Source: Haloarcula mannanilytica (GTDB lineage: Archaea; Halobacteriota; Halobacteria; Halobacteriales; Haloarculaceae). Taken from it: a DNA stretch of 64,000 nucleotides. Position 1 is the stretch's first letter; the number at the start of each line of letters is the position of its first letter. Under the pieces are notes generated by a model. The model searched no databases. It had not been told where the DNA came from and worked only from the letters and a program-made list of their open reading frames with translations. Of the stretch, positions 45,119-54,493 are shown one piece after another. The translations under genes and the position numbers were made by a program. Where the stretch lies: positions 496,001 through 560,000 of the forward strand of contig NZ_BIXZ01000002.1 of NCBI RefSeq assembly GCF_005406125.1, given 5' to 3'.

Positions 45119-46462
45119 ATGAGGGCTAAAGTTACTTACTCGATCCCACTTATATGCTTAGTTGTGAATTCAAATTTAGATCTCTGGGTAGAGGAAGCGG
45201 TAGACTGTTTTGAAACTGATGGGTCATTGAGTGGACAAAATATATCAAAATTCAATAAACTCCTTCAATTGATTGTAGAAGAGTGGTCTATTGATAACGA
45301 TCTGTTTCGAGTCTCTGATAAAACAATTAGTCGAAAAGCCCGAGAAGTGCTGAGGAAAGCCCGGAGATACAAGAATCCAGTCCAATACTTCCATAATAGC
45401 AAAGGAGATGTTCAAAAAAGCCTCCATTCCGAACCTCATCTAAAATATACTATCGTTTTTCCTTTGAATATAAAATTCACAGCAATGGGTGATAGGCCAG
45501 ATAGTTTCACTATTCAGGAAGAAAACCTCATTAGGATTGCTAATAGCACATGGAAAACGCAGTATTGGCCGTCAATTAAAAATAAAAGAAATATAAAACG
45601 AGTTTTAGAAAAATCACCTAATAGTATCAACTCAAATAACTTCTCTTACTGGAAATATCAAGTGGAGGCTGTTGATCAACGATACGCTATGAATCGAATT
45701 TCTGAACTTGTTGAATTATTGTGTGCTAAAATCAACTTTTCTCTCCATCAAGGAAGAGCTCCAGATTTTCACGCATCTACTGGTCCATGGCCATATCGGT
45801 GGTCACAATTACGACCACCATTCATCTACTTTGTATTTAAAGAAGGCATTCACTTAGGATACTACAAAAGAGAGAAATACAATTCCTATTTTTATAGTAC
45901 TGATCCTGAACCCAGAAAGACTGTCCGAGTGTCGTCAAACAAACAGGAGCGATATGTGTTTGGAATGGAATATTTACCAGATATCCCGCGAGAATTAGAT
46001 GACGTTGATCAAGTGCTAGTTGACGGTTTATATCTATATCAATCTGGGATTGCGGAGTCAGATCAACAAGATGCATTCTTGAATTATTGGCGTGGAATTG
46101 AAAATATGACACTTACAAATGAACAAGAAAGGATGACTGAGATACCTTCTAGAACAGCCTCTCTATTCGAGCCAGAAAACAAAGAAATATTCAAATATCG
46201 ACTTCAACGAGTACGATTAATCCGAAATAACTTGGTTCATGAGGGTCGCCAGACAAAAGTTGAGGATGATGACCTGAAATTATTGAAAACGGTGCTTGAA
46301 GCTCTCATCATGTTATTTGTGGAATTTCGACAAAAATGGGATATTACCGACTTTGAATTTGTTTTGAATACTGGGCGTAATGATGAAACAAAATTGAAGG
46401 AAATGAAGAACTCCCGCCACCGAGAAATATACTTGATTCAACAAATGTTGAATGATAAATAG
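45119..46462 (+). CDS. AT-rich HEPN-domain-like protein, candidate defence or toxin cargo
   Basis: This 447-aa protein is encoded in clearly AT-rich DNA with A/T-ending codons, unlike its neighbours. The C-terminal region has YWRGIENMTL near residue 323 and R-N-N-L-V-H at 369-374, the R-x4-H motif of HEPN (Apea-like) RNases, framed by long helices. The N-terminal 300 residues match nothing I know. HEPN proteins often act as ribonuclease toxins in abortive defence. Transfer from a low-GC archaeon is likely. The function is inferred, and no antitoxin partner is adjacent. Confidence 0.6.
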   Translation: MRAKVTYSIPLICLVVNSNLDLWVEEAVDCFETDGSLSGQNISKFNKLLQLIVEEWSIDNDLFRVSDKTISRKAREVLRKARRYKNPVQYFHNSKGDVQKSLHSEPHLKYTIVFPLNIKFTAMGDRPDSFTIQEENLIRIANSTWKTQYWPSIKNKRNIKRVLEKSPNSINSNNFSYWKYQVEAVDQRYAMNRISELVELLCAKINFSLHQGRAPDFHASTGPWPYRWSQLRPPFIYFVFKEGIHLGYYKREKYNSYFYSTDPEPRKTVRVSSNKQERYVFGMEYLPDIPRELDDVDQVLVDGLYLYQSGIAESDQQDAFLNYWRGIENMTLTNEQERMTEIPSRTASLFEPENKEIFKYRLQRVRLIRNNLVHEGRQTKVEDDDLKLLKTVLEALIMLFVEFRQKWDITDFEFVLNTGRNDETKLKEMKNSRHREIYLIQQMLNDK

Positions 46463-46489
46463 TCATTCAATTTATTACAAGAGATGGGT

Positions 46490-46873
46490 CTATCCGAATA
46501 TGTCTGTAATATCCAACTTTGCTTGCCGTGCATCTCTATGCTCTCCCCCGCCATGCCAGTCCAACTGAGGTAGCCGCGACGAGTGACGCATCTCCCATTC
46601 TAACAGTTCTACGCCTTTCCCACGGACCCGATACACGCCGAAGACATACCACCCGTTCGCAGCACGTAGCCGCTCGTGATACCGGTCGTAGAGTTTGAAC
46701 GTCCCCGGCTGGCCGTCGGCGTGCCGATGCATCGCCGATTTGATCTCGACCGGCGTTCCGTCCGCTCGCTTCGCGTCGTGCCAGCTGCACCTATCGAGAT
46801 CGAGGTTGTACCGCTCGGCGGCTTTTCGCTCGACGAGCGTGCCGTAGTGATTGGCTTTGTGGCTTCGACTCAT
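46490..46873 (-). CDS. PD-(D/E)XK nuclease, Holliday-junction-resolvase-like
   Basis: This 127-aa protein has the nuclease pattern: an early Glu helix (GTLVERKAAERYNLDL), then Asp followed by GTPVEIKSAM, the ExK element of PD-(D/E)XK enzymes. It resembles small archaeal Holliday junction resolvases and would process branched DNA during viral replication or recombination. It has its own TATA element and is transcribed leftward after the VP8-like gene. The C-terminal 40 residues are His-rich. Confidence 0.72.
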   Translation of the reverse strand: MSRSHKANHYGTLVERKAAERYNLDLDRCSWHDAKRADGTPVEIKSAMHRHADGQPGTFKLYDRYHERLRAANGWYVFGVYRVRGKGVELLEWEMRHSSRLPQLDWHGGGEHRDARQAKLDITDIFG

Positions 46874-46875
46874 TC

Positions 46876-46901
46876 ACGCACCTCGCGTGCGTCATATATA
46901 G
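46876..46901 (-). promoter_or_regulatory. Promoter and small dyad of the nuclease gene
   Basis: CTATATATG on the minus strand (46893-46901) lies about 24 bases before the nuclease ATG, so the message should be leaderless. ACGCAC/GTGCGT arms (46876-46881 and 46887-46892) overlap the expected start point and could be an operator. Confidence 0.5.
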
Positions 46902-46929
46902 ATACTCCTCCGGCCTGTTCGCCGCCGTT

Positions 46930-46974
46930 GCCCATGGCTCTCGAAGCGAGCGATAGCGAGCGCCGGCTATGGGC
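46930..46974. terminator. Hairpin after the structural operon
   Basis: GCCCATGGCT (46930-46939) and GGCTATGGGC (46965-46974) pair at eight of ten positions. Inner repeats of AGCGAGCG add structure. It lies about 60 bp past the VP8-like stop, on the leftward side, where the structural operon would end. Confidence 0.4.
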
Positions 46975-47033
46975 CAATAGGGAGGGTACGCCGGGGGGTT
47001 GGTTGTTGTTGGTTTCCGTGTATCCCGTCGCTG

Positions 47034-48209
47034 TCATGCGGTTAGCTCCGTCACTTCACCAACCACGTTGCGGTGGTCACCGTCGTGTTCGTACTCGTTC
47101 CAGCGTTGTCTGACCCATTCGGCGCTGTACGGGACGAAATCGGCAATTTCGTGGTTTGGTCTGTCCGGGTCAGCCTCCTTGGCCGTGATGACCGTGTAGA
47201 TCGCGAGTTTCCGCGAGAGGTCCGCCGGGTCCACTTCATCGCCGTCTTCCTCGCCGCTGGACCAGGACCACGTAGTCGGTTCCTTATCGTCGTAGCGCCA
47301 GTCCGTCTCGGGGATTCCCGACACCGAGAAAATCGGGTTCACGCCCTTCCGTCCCTTCACATCCTCGTAGAAGGTGGCTTCTTTCAGGCCTTCCTTGTGG
47401 ACGCAGACGGCGAGTTCCCGAACCAGCGGATGCACGTCGCGGCCGTCGTGCCCGATGACGATGAGTGAGCCGCCGTACTTGCGGATCTTGTACGTGAGCG
47501 GACCGAGTTTCTGTTTCGTATCGTAGCCGTCCTTGCCTCCGCCACCGGCGTTACTGCTGGCCTCGTCGAAGATGAACAGCTTCGGAGACTGTTCGTTGTG
47601 CATGGGATCGCCGTCCTGTTTGAGCCATTCATTCAGTTCGCCGTAGTTGGCGAGCCAGCCGTCGCGACGATCTCCCTGCTTGTCCGTCCACTCGTCAGTC
47701 TCTTCGAGCGTGCGGATGTTCGAAGCCACCAGCGCGTCCGAACCCTGCTGTTCTTTCCAGAGTTGGCCGAGCAAACAGGCAAAGTTCGATTTCCCCGTGC
47801 CGGGTTCGGCCCACTGGTAGAACATCGGCGCGGGGCCGGTCATCTGTGCCCGGAGCTGGTCGATGGCTTTGATACCGGAGATATCGGCCCGCTGGCCGGC
47901 GTCACCGGTGAATTGCTTGAGCGATTGCATATCGCCGTTGGCCATCGCCCGACGTGCGGTTTCGGTCCCTTCGATACGGATGATGTCACGGACGTGCCGG
48001 AGGTCTTTGGCCTCGCCAGGCATTTTCTCCGGGCGGTCACAGCGCTGCGGATCGTAGTGTGTTTCCAGAATCGAGAGGTAGCGAGATAGCTTCTCGTCGC
48101 GGACGATACCGGCGTGTGCGTGTACCTCGTCCGGGTCGCGCTGTCCGTAGCCATCCTGATACTCGCGGAACTGTGCGGGCGTGTAGAGGTCGGTGCTGTC
48201 GTCAGTCAT
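47034..48209 (-). CDS. Pleolipovirus VP8-like P-loop NTPase
   Basis: This 391-aa protein has Walker A EPGTGKSN near residue 137 and Walker B KLFIFDEASS near residue 211, in the pattern of FtsK/HerA-like packaging or assembly ATPases. It sits at the downstream end of the structural operon, exactly where the pleolipovirus VP8 NTPase is found. It overlaps the upstream gene by eight bases. The biological role of VP8-type proteins is not established; assembly or genome handling is inferred. Confidence 0.82.
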   Translation of the reverse strand: MTDDSTDLYTPAQFREYQDGYGQRDPDEVHAHAGIVRDEKLSRYLSILETHYDPQRCDRPEKMPGEAKDLRHVRDIIRIEGTETARRAMANGDMQSLKQFTGDAGQRADISGIKAIDQLRAQMTGPAPMFYQWAEPGTGKSNFACLLGQLWKEQQGSDALVASNIRTLEETDEWTDKQGDRRDGWLANYGELNEWLKQDGDPMHNEQSPKLFIFDEASSNAGGGGKDGYDTKQKLGPLTYKIRKYGGSLIVIGHDGRDVHPLVRELAVCVHKEGLKEATFYEDVKGRKGVNPIFSVSGIPETDWRYDDKEPTTWSWSSGEEDGDEVDPADLSRKLAIYTVITAKEADPDRPNHEIADFVPYSAEWVRQRWNEYEHDGDHRNVVGEVTELTA

Positions 48210-48993
48210 CGTTCATCTGCGGGTCTTGGTTGTGATTGGTCGGGACTGCCGGCCCATCGCCCACAGCGGCGTCTGCTGTGGGGTCGGGTGCGTCGGTGAG
48301 GTCGTGGATCGTCGGGGCGTCTTCGAAGTCTTCGCCGTCTTCGATGAGGTCGCCGAAAGTGTCCTTCGCGGCGGTCTTCTGGATCATCTGGCCACGCTCG
48401 TTCGCCTCGGCTTCGGCCGTGACGAGTTTCTGCTGCAACTCTACGGAGCCACGGGACCAGCGGCCGCGAATGGCGGCGAGTTCCTCGGCGCGGTCGATGA
48501 GCCAGCCGTGGATGTCCTGCATTTGCTTCTTGCTGGTCATGAGCTGCGTATCCTGACAGCCTTCGAGCCAGACGCCCTCGACGCGGAGTTGGTCGATGTC
48601 TTCGAGATACTCGTACTCGCGGACCGCCCATGCACTGCCGCCGTTAACGGGGTACGGGTCCGGGCCATCGATTTCTTTCTCACGCCAGAGTGCCGGCGGG
48701 ACGTAGTACTTCTCGGTGGTGTCCTCGACGGCGTTGACGTGATGGACTTCAACCCAGTTCCGGCGGCGGAGCCAGCGGGCGATTTTCGCGCCAACAAGAT
48801 AGCAGGGAATCGCCAAGACAAGCCAGCCGACGGCAATAGCGGGAATCCATGTCGGCAGCGTGGGCAGTTGTGGCTGGTAGTAAGCGAACAACACGGCCGC
48901 ACCGATGAACATCCCGCCGATTAGTAGCTTGTACTCAGCCAGTAGGTAGACAAGCCGGTCGCGGTTGTTCTGGAAGGTTGGTGCGGGATTCAT
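48202..48993 (-). CDS. Pleolipovirus ORF7-like membrane-anchored protein
   Basis: This 263-aa protein has two N-terminal membrane helices (about residues 25-45 and 50-70) and a large soluble domain with charged helices. A Pro/Asp-rich tail follows. It corresponds in position and type to the conserved ORF7 of pleolipoviruses, between the ORF6-like and VP8-like genes. ATG 48993 overlaps the previous stop (ATGA). A virion or assembly role is inferred. Confidence 0.75.
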   Translation of the reverse strand: MNPAPTFQNNRDRLVYLLAEYKLLIGGMFIGAAVLFAYYQPQLPTLPTWIPAIAVGWLVLAIPCYLVGAKIARWLRRRNWVEVHHVNAVEDTTEKYYVPPALWREKEIDGPDPYPVNGGSAWAVREYEYLEDIDQLRVEGVWLEGCQDTQLMTSKKQMQDIHGWLIDRAEELAAIRGRWSRGSVELQQKLVTAEAEANERGQMIQKTAAKDTFGDLIEDGEDFEDAPTIHDLTDAPDPTADAAVGDGPAVPTNHNQDPQMNDD

Positions 48994-49562
48994 GCTACCT
49001 CCGGGCGGCCGTTCTCGCCACGAATCACGTTGTAGCCGGCTACGATCATCCAGATGAACGCGACAGTTGCCCCGGCGAGCCACGCCTGCAGGGACGACAG
49101 CGCGCGTAGGATGTCCAGGCCACCACCAGAGGGCTGCTGTACGATTTCGGCGTACAGTGGGGTGTTGTCAGTAGAAATGGCGACACCCACGTAGCCGTCT
49201 TTCTCGGTGACGGGAATCTCGATAGTGGCAGTATCATCTGAGCGCAGGGCGACGGTGCGGACGGGAATCTTTCCACCTTCCTGGAAGCGGCCGGCGTCGG
49301 AGATCGTCACCGTCTGGACCGCGCTCGACCGGAGGGTGATGCGGGCCACTCCCTCATCCGGTCGGTATTCCGAGGCGACAATCTCGGTGTTCCCGTCAAT
49401 GCGGGTGGTTTCGGTGGCGTTGGCTGTCTGTTCCGAGTTTTGGGCCGTGGGCTGTGGGCTGGGAACTTCGGCCGGCTGATTGCCGGCGGACTGTGCGACG
49501 GACGGGGCGCTGACGCAGCCGAGGCTGACCACGAGCAGCGCGGCGAAAAGAATGGAGCGCAT
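48990..49562 (-). CDS. Pleolipovirus ORF6-like membrane protein
   Basis: This 190-aa protein has a Sec-type signal sequence (MRSILFAALLVVSLGCV), an exported beta-rich domain and a C-terminal membrane helix (about residues 155-178), so it is a type I membrane protein. The VSLGC segment could also be a lipobox. It lies directly after the spike gene, five bases apart, as ORF6 does in pleolipoviruses. Confidence 0.75.
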   Translation of the reverse strand: MRSILFAALLVVSLGCVSAPSVAQSAGNQPAEVPSPQPTAQNSEQTANATETTRIDGNTEIVASEYRPDEGVARITLRSSAVQTVTISDAGRFQEGGKIPVRTVALRSDDTATIEIPVTEKDGYVGVAISTDNTPLYAEIVQQPSGGGLDILRALSSLQAWLAGATVAFIWMIVAGYNVIRGENGRPEVA

Positions 49563-49567
49563 AGGTG

Positions 49568-51348
49568 TTAGTTCTGAAGCACGACGATAGCCAGCAGCGT
49601 GCCGATGATTGCGAATGCCACAACAGGTGAGACACTGCTGCCACCGAGGAAGCCACCGCCTGCAGACTGCTTCATGGCCTGTTCGCGGGCCTCAATCTGT
49701 GCGCGCCTGTAAGCGAGGTCTTCGTACTGCTGTTTCAGTTCGGTGACGTTCGTTGTCTCGTAGGTGGTTTTCTGGATAGTGACATTCTCGGTCGTCTCAC
49801 CGCTGGTGGTGGTGATTCTGTCGATGGTGAACTCACCGTCCAGTTCGACGATGTGGTCGCTGGTGACGACGTACTGTGTGCCGCCGATGTTGGATGTGTT
49901 GTAGGTCGTGCCGTTCTCAAACTGGCCGCTGGCCGGGTTTTCTTGAGAGAACAGGACCCCCTCGTACTGCGTGCCGTCACCGGTGGTTACGTTGAAGCTC
50001 CCGATCTGGTCGAAGTTCTCCGGAGAGTTCGTGCCGAGCAGGGTGAGCTGGGCGGCGGTCCAGCCCTGGAAGTCCTCGCCTGCGGACTGCTGGTTTGCCA
50101 GCACGTAGGGGTCAACAAGGTCGCTATTGTTGATTTCGCCGGACTGATATGCGCTGTACGTGTTCTCTGCTAGCGTGTCCATGTCGTTTTGGACGGAGGT
50201 ACTCTGGGATTCGATTTCGTCCCAGTGGGTCTTGTACTCGGTGACCGTTCCGTAGGTGAGTGGGGAATGGTCACTGGTCGGGCCCTGCATTTTGAGACCG
50301 TGTATTGTGTCAGAGTAGCCGTTGTTGCTGTACTCAATGGGTCCGTGAGTTGGGCCGAGCCACTGGGCACGGTTGGCGTCCTCGGCACTGTAGCCGCCGG
50401 TAGATACGTCGATAGTGGTGACTTCGGTCGTCGTGCCGTTGGTCAGGGTCACCGTCCGCTGAGTGGTTCCATCGGGCGGGTTTGCGTCTTCGGGGTAATC
50501 GCCAGTGACATCAAGTTCAGCATAGTCATTGGCAATCCCGGATTCGTTCTGTGACACCTCAACGTAGTACATATGGCTGTTAGCGACAGCTTCCCAGGTG
50601 TTCAGGAGTTGGACCTGCTTGACCGCGTAGTAGTCGTCAACTGCTGTTTTGGCCTTGGACTTGGCCGCGGATTTGCTGTCTCCGTTGTTGAGAGCCTTGA
50701 TATAGGCATTTTTCCCGATAATACGAGCCTGTGTTTTTGTATCTGAGAGGTAGTTGTCCAACGTCGTACGGTGGTTCTGAGCGCTGGACTGCTGGTTTTG
50801 CGCGGCGTAGTACAGGTCGAGCTTGGTTTGTGAGGCGTCAGTGCCGTCAGTATCGACGGTCGTACTGTCTGGAAGCCCGGTCCTGTCGAGTTGGACAATC
50901 TGAGGCATCACAGACTCGCCGATACGCTCACTCATGTCATAGGTGAAATCGGCGTCACCACCCGTGTCACCGAGGAATTTGCCAGAGTCACCCGGCGTCC
51001 ACGCGGCGGTCGGGCCGCCTTTCGAGAAGCTGGGTTTCGCGTCGGCTCCCTCGACTTGAATAGTGAACTCTTGATACGCGCCAGCGTTGCGGAAATGTGC
51101 CGATGGCGTAGTCCCGGAGATTGTCTTTCGCATGATTGTTGCGTTGTCTCCCGCCGGAGATTCCGAGGTAATCACCGAGATCGTCGTTTCGGTAGTGACG
51201 TTCGAGAGGTCAATTTTGACCTTATGCGGGCCGGTGGTGAACTCTTGTGCGTACGTGTCTGTTTGAGCGGTGGCGAGTCCCGGTCCAAAGCCCACGGCGA
51301 CTGTGGACACCAGGATGACCGCGGCGAGCAAGACTGAGCGAGCGCGGG

Positions 51349-51352
<4 letters not shown>
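49568..51352 (-). CDS. Pleolipovirus VP4-like spike protein
   Basis: This 594-aa protein starts at GTG 51352 (TRARSVLLAAVILVSTVAV, a Sec signal cut near ATAQ). The large mature region is rich in Thr, Ser and Asn with many NxS/T sequons, and helical stretches near the C-terminus precede a membrane anchor of about 20 residues ending ...AIVVLQN. Pleolipovirus spikes have this build and mediate host attachment and membrane fusion. The GTG overlaps the previous stop (GTGA). Spike sequences vary with host, so homology would be expected to be low. Confidence 0.85.
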
Positions 51353-52130
<778 letters not shown>

Positions 52131-52649
52131 TTATGCTTCAGGACCGGTATCAGATCCGAGCGTTGCGGAGGAATCGCCTTCTGGCGGTTCGTAGATTACA
52201 CGGACATCATAATCACTGTAGACACCTACATCAATACTCTGTCCAGCCGAGACCTCACTGTCGGTGGCACCGTAAGCCCCAGTATCAGACCAAGCACCAT
52301 CGTCAGCGTCGTAATCTGCAGTCTCCGAATCGCTTGGAGATATACCTTCATTGCTCAGGTCACCATCTGCAACCATTCGATTTCCTCTCATGTAGAGGCT
52401 ACCTGCCTCGATAGTATCGCCACCATCATGTGTGACCGTTAGGAGGCCAGAGTCAGACTCATCGCCTGCGCTAGCGTCGTATTCGAATGAGAAACTGGCC
52501 TGCGGAGTTGCCTGTTGGGCCTGATCGCCGAGACCAAGCACGAACGATGCGATGACAGCCGCAAGAATCACTGTAATTGCGACCATCAGAATAACGCCGA
52601 TAACCGGAGAGACGGCGTCATCATCATGGAACAGCTGTTTCAAATCCAT
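52131..52649 (-). CDS. Provirus-encoded type IV pilin-like protein
   Basis: This 172-aa protein has a short charged leader (KQLFHDDDA), the SPVIGVI motif and a 22-residue hydrophobic helix, exactly like host archaeal pilins (compare the gene at 1595). The 130-residue head is very acidic. A host-like PibD peptidase could process it. It lies just upstream of the VP3-like gene on the same strand. Whether it is a virion component, an adhesin or a pilus decoy is unknown. Confidence 0.8.
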   Translation of the reverse strand: MDLKQLFHDDDAVSPVIGVILMVAITVILAAVIASFVLGLGDQAQQATPQASFSFEYDASAGDESDSGLLTVTHDGGDTIEAGSLYMRGNRMVADGDLSNEGISPSDSETADYDADDGAWSDTGAYGATDSEVSAGQSIDVGVYSDYDVRVIYEPPEGDSSATLGSDTGPEA

Positions 52650-53166
52650 TGCAACTATTCAGTAACGAGAGACTACATTAAAACCAATTCAATGTTAAGT
52701 TAACATTTTATCCTTCAAACTTGACTTGAAACCGGTATAGACCGAATTGAAAGTGTGCGCCAAAAGGGGGGCCTGGATTTGACCCCCTGGTCTGGAGACC
52801 AGTATTATCCTTTAGATTTCAGCGGGAACCAACCCGCATACGTTTCCTCGACAGATTCTCTAATATTAATTCCGATTTCAAAATGCTACAAGGTGGCCTT
52901 GAACTCGATTTCGACGCTACAAATTCGATTTTTGCGTGCAACCATGGGGTCGCAACTCGAAGATCGCACTCGACGCGATATGCACACGAGGTGGATCTAA
53001 CCGTGTGCATATTCGGTGAGTGTCATGGGCTGAGTGGAAGCTATCGGCGAGCGATTGCCATGGTCCGCGGCAATATTTATCAGTAATCGGCTTCGAGTTA
53101 GTCGAGAGTATCTCTCTTTTGACCTCGTGTTCACGAGCGGTCAATAATAACAGAACAAAAATTGAA
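52650..53166. other. AT-rich intergenic region of the provirus with tRNA-like inverted repeats
   Basis: No convincing gene was seen in these 517 bases. A cluster of dyads lies at 52766-52837: GGGGG/CCCCC (52766-52770, 52783-52787), CTGGTCT-GG-AGACCAG (52787-52802) and GCGGG/CCCGC (52822-52826, 52833-52837). On the minus strand the part around GGTCAAATCC resembles a tRNA T arm next to an anticodon-like stem containing CCA, but a whole tRNA cannot be folded. The upstream part should contain the promoter of the pilin-like gene. Confidence 0.5.
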
Positions 53167-53439
53167 CTAACTTTCATCAGACCGAGAAAATAACCAGCTA
53201 ACGATAGGGGGTATTACAACCCAGCAAATATATCCAATAGTAATAAATGGTAAAAAAGAGAGAACTAAGATCTGTTTAAACAAGAATGTAATACCGAGCA
53301 TCTTGCCACGATAGTTAATAAAACTCATCAAACGCGTTTCCTGACCATCTTTTATGATGAAATAAAGGCAAATTAGAATAAATGACACATAAACAAACAC
53401 CAACATTTCTAAAAACATATGCTCGGTCATTCTATTCAC
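53167..53439 (-). CDS. Small AT-rich membrane protein of the provirus
   Basis: This 90-aa protein is encoded in AT-rich DNA and has two or three membrane helices (about residues 8-28, 52-82) with short charged ends, starting MNRMTEHMFLEM. No homologue is recognised. Small membrane proteins in lysogens often block superinfection, so that is one guess. The start could also be the ATG at 53430. Confidence 0.55.
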   Translation of the reverse strand: MNRMTEHMFLEMLVFVYVSFILICLYFIIKDGQETRLMSFINYRGKMLGITFLFKQILVLSFLPFITIGYICWVVIPPIVSWLFSRSDES

Positions 53440-53639
53440 TACCGATGTGTACTATCATTTCCTTCATGCTCTTTTGCTTCTGGGTGATATGCACCATGGG
53501 TATCTGACCAGATATACTTATATTAAAGCTCACATCTAACAAAACAATAACGAATAAAATATTTGCTTATTATTGGTTGATAAATAGTTAGTACCCTTAT
53601 TTCGGGTTGATAATAGAGATTATATAGGCTTCCGTGGCA
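53440..53639. promoter_or_regulatory. AT-rich region with direct repeats
   Basis: GGTTGATAA occurs at 53575-53583 and 53605-53613, 30 bp apart (three helical turns), in very AT-rich DNA downstream of the second repressor-like gene. A TATCT/AGATA dyad lies at 53503-53516. These could be operators or iterons. No gene was found. Confidence 0.4.
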
Positions 53640-53933
53640 CTAACCTCTCAGAACTTTCTTCGCCGACGGCCTCGGCTGGTTATTGGCATCTAACCGTCCT
53701 TCCAGGTACCGCAGTCCATAGCCCGTGATGTCGTAGTTCTGGAACTGTTGAGTCAAGGGTTCGATCATCTGTGCGTAGGTGAGCATCTTGCAGCGCTCAC
53801 GCACGCGGCCCACAGAGGCACGGAGCGATACTTTCTGTGCGATGTATCGCGGTGATGACCAGCCTTCGGCTTTCAGTATTTCGAGGATTCGTTCATCGAG
53901 CGGGACCATCCATTTGGCGGGCTTACGTGACAT
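53640..53933 (-). CDS. Winged-helix repressor-like protein (PhiH1 type), copy 2
   Basis: This 97-aa protein has the haloarchaeal phage-repressor pattern: MVPLDERILEILKAEGWSSPRYIAQKVSL, a recognition helix in SVGRVRERCKML, and a wing ITGYGLRYLEGRL. It parallels the upstream paralogue residue for residue in the first 30 positions (KWMVPLDERILE against SWMTIWDDRILE). PhiH1-type repressors maintain lysogeny. It is 17 bases after the first copy, in one operon. Confidence 0.8.
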   Translation of the reverse strand: MSRKPAKWMVPLDERILEILKAEGWSSPRYIAQKVSLRASVGRVRERCKMLTYAQMIEPLTQQFQNYDITGYGLRYLEGRLDANNQPRPSAKKVLRG

Positions 53934-53950
53934 GATTCAGGGCAACGTCG

Positions 53951-54277
53951 TCAACTGTTGATACCGGGACCGTCATGGGCGTCAGTTCCATTCTCCTCAT
54001 CAGCGGAATTTCCACGGTTGATGTACCGCTCTTTACCTGCGTCGTACTCTCCGTTTAGATATGCCTCCCCTTCCTCAGTGATTATGTACACTCCATTCGC
54101 TAAGGGTTGGAGTAGGTCGTGATCGGCGAGTTTCTTCAGTCTTCGAGAGACTGACGACTTCGAGATCCGTACCTCGTCGCGATCTTCCAGTTCCTTCGGC
54201 GAGCCGTTTCCTTCCTCGTGGATGATTTCAAGGATTCTATCATCCCAAATGGTCATCCACGAGCCAGACTGTCTCAT
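53951..54277 (-). CDS. Winged-helix repressor-like protein (PhiH1 type), copy 1
   Basis: This 108-aa protein begins MRQSGSWMTIWDDRILEIIH and has a winged helix (SKSSVSRRLKKLADHDLLQPL, then the wing GVYIITEEGEAYLNGEYD) and an acidic tail. It is divergent from the integrase operon with a 216-bp shared region, the usual place for a lysogeny regulator. The start at 54277 is supported by alignment with the second copy's N-terminus. Confidence 0.8.
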   Translation of the reverse strand: MRQSGSWMTIWDDRILEIIHEEGNGSPKELEDRDEVRISKSSVSRRLKKLADHDLLQPLANGVYIITEEGEAYLNGEYDAGKERYINRGNSADEENGTDAHDGPGINS

Positions 54278-54356
54278 TGGTTTCCCGTATGGGATAGCAT
54301 ATTGTTTGTGCTGGCAATGTTACGATTCTACCATAAAATACTGTTCTTGAGACAGC

Positions 54357-54372
54357 GTTGCATTTATGCAAC
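54357..54372. promoter_or_regulatory. Dyad operator candidate between repressor and integrase operons
   Basis: GTTGCAT (54357-54363), TT and ATGCAAC (54366-54372) form a perfect 7-bp inverted repeat in the divergent promoter region, about 80 bp from the repressor start and before the integrase-side leader. It is a likely binding site for one of the repressor-like proteins. Confidence 0.5.
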
Positions 54373-54442
54373 AGTAGCTAATTGGTAAGTATGCGAAGCA
54401 CCCGATTCGGTCGAAGATGACTCTCCTTGGTTTGTGACGAAC

Positions 54443-54464
54443 GGGCGGTGCTGGAACACCGCCC
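54443..54464 (+). terminator. Strong hairpin in the leader of the integrase operon
   Basis: GGGCGGTG (54443-54450), loop CTGGAA and CACCGCCC (54457-54464) form a perfect 8-bp GC-rich stem 30 bases before the ATG of the small zinc-finger gene. It could act as attenuator or RNA-level control of integrase, or protect the transcript. Confidence 0.45.
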
Positions 54465-54493
54465 GAAAAGGTGGCTTCGCGCTCTATGGGAAG

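Noticed and set aside
52755-53000. 81-codon plus-strand frame in the AT-rich provirus intergenic region
   Set aside because: It begins inside the dyad cluster, has no ribosome site or promoter, and its composition is not protein-like.
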